Source: Ulva prolifera (lineage: Eukaryota; Chlorophyta; Ulvophyceae; Ulvales; Ulvaceae). From it: DNA of 64,000 bases. The translations under genes were made by a program, and so were the position numbers. Where the stretch lies: NCBI GenBank assembly GCA_023078555.1, contig CM041196.1, forward strand, positions 7,017,985 through 7,081,984, in the 5' to 3' direction. Shown here piece by piece: positions 57,501 to 64,000 of this stretch (positions within the stretch are counted from its first letter, which is position 1; every line of letters starts with the position of its first letter). Below the pieces are notes generated by a model. It saw nothing but the letters and a program-made list of their open reading frames with translations. It was not told where the DNA came from and did no database searches.

Positions 57501-60500
57501 GCCGGCGACGTCTGGGTCCCACTTGCCGGCGCAGAAGTCGCGCACACCCTGCAGCGCGTCGGTCTGCAGCGCGCCTGCGAGCTCCCGCCGGTGGTTCGTC
57601 GGCACCATTGTTGATGTCTGCACGGGGCTGCACAGTCAGCGCAGGCGGTGGCGCGTGCGTGCCGGTGGATGAGAGCTGGCCGTGCTGCGGCATGAACACA
57701 CAGCTCCGTTTCCAGGACACGGGCCGGACGAGGCGGCGTGAGAGCTAGACCTCGGACCTCTCATGCAGCAATTGCAAGCAGGGCAACCACGTGTTTGTGT
57801 CATCCTCTCCGAGCAGGGCGGGACCAGTGACAGCCATCAGAACAGTCACACAAGGAATCTTAGGAAAACTGGTTTCAACAGGGCAATCGGTATCACAGAA
57901 ATAGATTGAAAGAACCATGATGGCAAAGTGTCAGCAAGAGGGGAGGGCGAACGTTGAAGGTGAGGGGGTTGACGGCGCCCTCCAGAGCCTCAAACAGGTC
58001 CCCCAGCTGCCGCATCACCAGCAGCTGCGTCTGCGCGTCCGACAGGTTGAACCTGTCAGGCGCCGCAAACTCGACGAGCGTCGGCACCGGCGGCCCCACG
58101 GGGTCCCCCCCGACGGTCGGGCTGTCGTCGATGCCGCCGAGGGCCACGCCCCACACCAGCGAGGCCGCGACCGTGCTGAACACGCCCTGCAGGCATGAGC
58201 GCGCCCACTGTCACCAAACTGCGGGGGCGAGAGGGTCGAGTGGACACATCGATGCAACGGCGACGGCACGGTCAAGTGCGTATGTCATCACAGGGACACG
58301 GTACAGTGGTGGTCCCGTGCTTAAGCAACCCCAGTAGGACAGGCCTCTGGCCACAGGCAACCAACAAAACGGGCTTTGTGCTTCAAACATTCTTTCATGC
58401 ATACAGACTACGTGCCGGTGCGTCCAGGAGCACCCTGTTGCACCCAGGTGATTGGTGTCTGCTTGGAGTGATGGAGTGATGGAGGGGGGGAGGGGCACAC
58501 GGTTGCGGTCTCGACGATGGGTTTGTCAGGGTCCGCGCCGAGGTAGCCGGCAGGGTTTGCGGCGAAGCCGACGGGGTCCGCAAAGGCGTCAGTGAGGGGC
58601 CGGGCGCATGAGAAGCACACAGGCACGTTGTCCGCCTCCTCGCTGTTCTGGTAGCGCCAGAAGAACTGCACGTTGTGCTCGTGCTCGAACAGCGGCGGCT
58701 CGCTCGTCGGCGGCTGCCGCAGGTTGATCGTGCCGATGGTGCCCGCCACCGCCGCGCCGACCACGAGCGCCACCGCTAGCCACCGCACCCTGCACACGCC
58801 GCACAACTCGTCTTGCATGGGCACTGACCTTCGCATCGCATGGCACCACAGCATGCTCCTCCACCTCAGGATGTAGACCGCCCTGAATTGAGAAACATCT
58901 GAGCTCAATGTTGTAGGGCGGGACTCAGGTTCTGATCGTGGCTGCGATTGAGAGGCAGGCCGCCACAGCTCACACATCTATCCAATCCGGTGTATCCCAC
59001 AAGTAGCCCACCAAACCAGCCTTGCATGCTGACCCAGTCACGCCGCCTCCCCCGCACGGCGCCTCCGGCAGGCGGACGGTCGGCAGAACCCCCGAAGCAG
59101 AGCAGCAGTCGCAACGGTCGGCAGGTGGAACGCACGAGAACACGGCATGGACTGCATAGGAGACGCCGGTCTGGAACAGCGCCTCGGCACGCGTCGGGGC
59201 TTGCCGCTCCGGCTCCGGCACACGCAGTGGCGCGCGGTCTGCGGCCGGCGTCGCGAGGCGGTGGTGCGGCGGTGGCTTGAGCAGCGGCCACGCGACGCGC
59301 CCAAACTCCAGCACCCGCGGCGGCGCGCGCGGCACGAACCCCGGCCGAATCGACATCGTGTACACGGCCGTCGACACCGTCTCGAGGCAGCAGCACAGCG
59401 CCGCCCACGGCCGCGGCCGCGCCGCGGGGAGGACGCCGGCGAACACCGCGGCCTCGTCCGCGCGGCGCAGCGCCGGGAACATGATGTGGCGGTCCCACAC
59501 CGCGATGCAGACGGGCAGCCATGACACCGCGAGGATGTAGTTTGTGACGACGAGGGTCGCGAGGAGGAGGCCGAAGGACTGCACGGCGGGGATCGGCGAG
59601 AAGACATTGGCGGCAAAGGCGAAGGCGGAGGTGGTGGAGGTGGCAAGGGTGGCGCCGGAGGCACGGGAGAAGGCCTGCGTGAGGCGGGTGTCGAGCGCGA
59701 AGTGGCGCGCGTAGGGCCGCGTCTCCTCGAAGAAGGAGACAAACACAAAGATATCGTCGAGGCCGATGCCGAGGATGACGAAGGGCGCGAGGAAGTGGAG
59801 GAAGTTGATGTAGCGCCAGCCGTGCGTGACGGCGTACGCGAGCCACGCGAGCGGGAACGACGCCTGCATGCATGAGCGGTTCAGAGGCTGCACAGCGTGC
59901 ACGCGCCCGGCGCCCCTCGCCGGGGGGTTCATTGCAACCCAGGACCAAGCGCAACGCGTTACAACGGGTCGCACGGTGTCGGCGGCATGGGGCGGTGTTT
60001 GTGCACAGCAATACCATGTCATCCGGACACTCGGATCCGGAGTCATTTTGGCAGCAAATAGCTTGCGCCAACAGGTAAGGACCCTCGGTCACTGGACCAG
60101 ACAGGCGGAGTCCAGATACGGGGGACACCTGTGAACACAAAATCGCGTAGCCGTGGCTTCAAGGACACTGGGGGGGATGTGTTTCCCTGGGGGGCGGGGG
60201 GCGCACGATGATCTGGAAGAGGCCGGCAGCTGTGAGGAAGGTGGAGCCGGTGCCTAGGCGCAGGAAGAGCGCGGCGGCGACGAGGGAGAGGCCGACCCAG
60301 CGCGCGTCGCGCATCAGCTGCCGGTCCACCTGCCGCTGGATGATGTCGGTCTCGCCGTAGTTGATGATGACCGCCTCCGACGCCTCGTCCGCAAACAAGT
60401 CCATCAGGTCTGCATGCCACACAGCCGGTGGCTGCAAGAGGGTGAAACGAGGGGTCCCACAAACAAAACACAAGTTGTTCTCTCGAAAGCGCTCTCCACA

Positions 60501-63500
60501 CACACACGCGCGCATACGCACACACAGGGAGCAAAGGGAAGCAGATCCTGATGGACCAATGCATACCACGACAGCGCACGCCAACGATATACGGCAGTGC
60601 ATCACGAAAGTGTGGTGTGTGTGGGGAGGAGTGCGCTGGGGTGTGGCTGCCGGCGCCGGGGGCGCGCACCGTTCATCATGTTGTCGACGTACTCGGTGGA
60701 GGACGACGGCTCGGAGAAGAGGACGACGGAGTGCAGGTAGCGCGAGTGGTTGCCGTCGGACTCGAGGTCAAAGAACAGCGTGAAGTTGTTGTCCACGAGC
60801 ATCATCGCCGTGTCCGCGATCGGCCGCTGCGGCCTGCACACGCGTCGCCGCCGACGTGAGTGGCCGCCGACGCACCCTGACATGTAGTGTGACTGATTCA
60901 CACACGCGCATGCATGTGCTTTGAGCTACGGCCGACGACCATCCACGGCTCCAGTTTACACAGGGGTGTGCATGCATGAAGATGCTGTGCGGCTGGGTGT
61001 AGAGGTGGCGCCCCATGATGAACGTGCAGCTGCACCGTCAGCGAGGGCACTGACAGAAACGCGTCGGCAGGCGGGAAGCAGTGCCTTTGAACCCAGGAAA
61101 CTGACAGCCACAAGTATGTCCTCAGGGTTCCAGTGATAATCAAGCTTCTGCAGAGGGGAGGGGGGTAGGGGTTAGGGGTGGAGGGGGGCGCACTTGGGGG
61201 CGATGTTGTAGAGGGGCTCCTCCGCGCCAGACTCGATGCTGGAGGCGTAGATGACGGTCGCGAAGCTGGCGGGCGCGTGGCAGCGCTCGTCCTCCTGCTG
61301 CCGGCAGATCTTGGGGTAGCTGGGGTGCTCCATGATGCGCTGCTCCACGAGCCGCGACTGCACCCCACCACCATCCTGGGCGCACACATCATGCATGTGC
61401 ACCGACCACCAGCATGACGCTGCTGTGCATCCTAGACGATGCACGTGGTCGAACATCCACGTAAAGTGCATGTAGCTCATGCATGCAGTCGCAGCTATGC
61501 AGGGGATCTGCACCTTGGTGACGAGCTCCTCCGTGATTGCCGAGTCGCCGGACTTGTAGCGGTAGAAGATGTTGAGCATACGTGTGATCTCGGAGCGCAC
61601 GCCGGGCTCCCCGCCAAGGTCGGCGGACGCGAGCAGCCGCCGCGCCGGCGCCGCCGGCGCCTCGACGCGCCAGAAGTCCCGCAGCCGCTCGATCGTGCGG
61701 TCGGCGTTGATCGCGGCCGCGGAGTCGTGGTCGCTGATGAGCAGGCTGGAGAAGTCGTTGTTGGTGAGCGGCCGGTTGAGGATGGCCGGCACGGCCGTGG
61801 CAGAGAATAGGAGGAACAGGAGCAGCATCGTGAGGAGCGGGAAACGGGCTACAAGGCTCGCGACGAAGCCTGGCTGCGTGTCACTGCAGAAACATGGGCC
61901 AGCAGTTGGAAATCTATCTGTCATACATTTGGCATATGTGGACCCGATCAACAGGGCTCGTCAATGTCCTGAAAGGGTACAGCAGAGTTCACCCAGATTT
62001 GCTTTGATTCACGTCCCGCCTGCTGGGGCAGGTCGCAGATGCAGTCCAGTACGCAAGAGTGCGCCCGCTAGAATGGGGCTGTGCCCACAGGCCGGGAAAG
62101 GTACCCTGCTCCCACACCCATGCACCTGGCTGCGCGCTTGCGGACAGCGAAACTTGAGACAGTGGCGAACTCAAACACAGCGCAAGCACTGCAGCAGACG
62201 CTCAGCGGCATGAGCAGAAGACGCACTTGAGGCTATTGAGGGTGGGGTCTCCGGGCAGCAGCTCCGCAGAAGAGGGGTTGGCGCCGCCGCCACCTCCACC
62301 ACCACCGACCGCAAGCAGCAGCTGCGTGCTGATACCGCTCTTGCCCCCCTGCGGCCCCGCACACTCCTCCTCCCCCTCCTCGTCCACCTCCAGCACCACG
62401 CTCGCGAGAGGTCCCGCCACGTAGCCGACGTACGCGCCCCCACCAACGGACACCTTGCTGGCATCCCCCTGCACCGTGCTGCGCGTGTCGCTCGGCGCGC
62501 CCCCGCCACGCGCCGAGCCCGCCGCGCTGCTGCGCTCGCTGTGCAGCGCGGACGAGGAAGCTGCGGAGAAGCCGCTGACCGCAGAGATCTCGGACGTGAG
62601 CGCGGAGTCGAGCGGCCGGCGGCGGCCGCGCGCGAGGTGCGCTGGCGCGCGTGGCTGCAGGCGGCCGCTCGCCGACGTCGGCCGGCTCGCCTCGGACCCG
62701 AACGCCTGGCTCGCGAGGCTACAGGTGTCCGACGGCGCCTCCGAGGCGGCCTCACTCGGCCCGATGCTCGCACGCCGGCCGCTGGGGCGCAGCCCCGCGG
62801 TGATGTCGGCGGAGGCTGCGCTCTTCAGGGAGGAGCTCCACGCTGCGGTCGATGCATGCGAGGTGCGCACCGGCACGCTGCGCGCCTGGCTGTCGCCGCC
62901 TCCGCTGCTGCCGTGGAACAGCGAGCTGGTCGCACTCTCATGCGCATGCATGGGGTTGGACGCGCTGACCATCTCCACGGCACCCGCCTGTCTGGCCTCA
63001 CTCCCGGCGGCCGAGGCCGCAGCGCGAGAGAGCAGGGGGCCCTCGACCGGCTGCCGCACGGCGGAGAGGGCCGAGCTGCCGGACGCAACGCTCGCGGCGG
63101 GCGCCGCCGGCGTGGCGCTCTCGCTGTTATCACTACCGCCCCCAAGCCACGGTCTCCAGGTGCGAGGCATGCGGCCGAACCAGGACTGCCGCGCCCGCGC
63201 GCTGTGCCTGCTGCGCGCTTCGGCCGGGCTGCTGGCGGGGATCAGCGGCGACTCGGGGCTCTCCTCTCGATCCTCCGCGTCATCCTCGCCGTTGTGCCCC
63301 GGGAACAGCGCCGTGACCGCCGGCGATTCCTCCACCAGATCGGCCGCGTCATCGTCGCGGGAGGGGGTCTGGTGGTGGTGCGGCGGGACGGGCGGGGACG
63401 TGCGGACCGCGTCAGACAGCGCAGCAGGCGGCAGCGCGTCCCCGGTCTTCATGCATTCGTCGTCATACCATGCCGGCGCGGCGGGAGGGGTCGCCGCCGG

Positions 63501-64000
63501 AGACCGGTTCCCGGTCACGCACACGTTCTCCGAATCCTCCTGGCCCGGTGCGGGCGGCTCGTCGTCCGAGGCGGAGCCGTCGGGGCGGCGGCGGGGCTGC
63601 ATCTCGCGGATCGGCCGACGTAGACGGTCCTTGGCGGCCGGTCTCAGTGGGGGCCGGTCGCTGGTGCGGGGGGAGACGGAGGGGGAGGGCCGCGTCGGTG
63701 ACAGCGGGGCATCGGGGGTGGCTTCCAGGGGCACAGGTAGGCCTGCAGCTCGCAGGTCCGCCACGCGTGGAGGTGACGGGAGGTGCGGCGACGTGGAGGA
63801 GCCGCAGGTGGCTATGGGGTGGTCATGGACGGGGGGCAGGTCCTGAAACTGGCGGATCGGGGAGAGGACGGTGGCTCGGCCGAGCGGCGACGGAACGTGG
63901 GAGGCTGACTCACGGGTGGCGGGCAGCTGATCATGTACGGCCGGGGAGAGGGCCCCGATGGGGTCAGGGCTGAACGGGCGGGGCGGGTCGTCGCCAGGTG
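54576..64000 (-). CDS. Dispatched/Patched-like RND membrane protein (5' end outside window)
   Basis: Thirteen minus-strand exons (64000-62227, 61883-61514, 61357-61194, 60833-60670, 60409-60207, 59863-59058, 58789-58501, 58186-57953, 57617-57369, 57049-56846, 56404-56058, 55674-55365, 54851-54576) join in phase to about 1796 residues, still open at the window edge. About 590 Ser/Pro/Ala/Glu-rich disordered residues precede TM1 (PLLTMLLLFLLFSATAVPAI). The sterol-sensing-like repeat has ILGIGLDDIFVFVSFFEE and the second half LVGLAVDFCIHICESY, positions where Dispatched and Patched carry membrane Asp residues for ion coupling. Two lumenal domains follow TM1 and TM7. The substrate is unknown; a lipid or sterol is plausible for the family. 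NPC1 is an alternative, but its N-terminal domain is not seen. The disordered N-terminus is likely cytoplasmic. Confidence 0.88.

Noticed and set aside
58905-60140. 411-codon minus-strand frame overlapping the RND exon
   Set aside because: It is another frame of the real RND exon at 59058-59863. The neighbouring frame carries the sterol-sensing motifs.
62455-63846. 463-codon open frame on the plus strand
   Set aside because: It is antisense to the disordered N-terminal exon of the RND protein. That exon joins in phase to the first transmembrane exon, while the plus frame shows no motif.
1-64000. tRNA genes, CRISPR arrays or bacterial operons
   Set aside because: No cloverleaf-like arrangement with a GGTTCGA-type B box, no regularly spaced identical short repeats with unique spacers, and no Shine-Dalgarno-led gene clusters were seen. 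The genes have spliceosomal introns.

Overview
The window is nuclear DNA of a green alga (Chlorophyta). Most genes are cut by short GT-AG introns whose reading phases can be followed by eye, with a strong local preference for donors GTGCGC, GTGTGC or GTATGC and acceptors TGCAG. Several genes have the green-algal polyadenylation word TGTAA within about 30-270 bases after the stop. One protein is a plastid-lumen FKBP with a bipartite transit peptide, another a mitochondrial alternative oxidase. I cannot name the genus.

Layout, left to right. 0.3-1.6 kb: translation initiation factor eIF1A. 2.9-6.7 kb: an MFS transporter of the ZIF-like/TetA type. 7.2-10.3 kb: a 935-residue mostly disordered protein with an N-terminal coiled coil. 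10.3-19 kb: a gene-poor stretch holding a Copia-type LTR fossil (two LTRs in opposite orientation, almost touching), copies of a dispersed repeat and small hairpins. 19.2-19.7 kb: a tentative small membrane protein. 20.0-24.2 kb: an RBM45-like protein with four RRMs. 26.5-28.3 kb: thylakoid-lumen FKBP16-4. 28.9-33.0 kb: the spliceosomal protein RED/IK (SMU2). 34.8-42.4 kb: a 2165-residue disordered protein with many Ser-Pro sites, a PP1-type RVxF motif and three copies of an unrecognised basic/serine motif. 44.8-46.5 kb: a 238-residue serine-rich unknown. 46.6-47.2 kb: a candidate 68-residue cysteine-rich protein. 50.5-47.9 kb (minus): a MEKHLA-domain protein ending in a WHEP domain. 51.3-53.4 kb: alternative oxidase, divergent from the MEKHLA gene. 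64.0-54.6 kb (minus, 5' end outside the window): a Dispatched/Patched-like RND membrane protein with a long disordered N-terminus.

The genes are unrelated in function, as expected of a nuclear chromosome: translation, splicing, RNA binding, plastid and mitochondrial maintenance, membrane transport. GC content is visibly higher in the genes right of about 35 kb. I saw no tRNA, rRNA, CRISPR array or bacterial-type operon. The strongest candidates for something new are the MEKHLA-WHEP fusion, the giant disordered protein and the small cysteine-rich ORF. Exon models were built by hand from splice sites, phase and protein logic. They are inferences except where family conservation fixes them.
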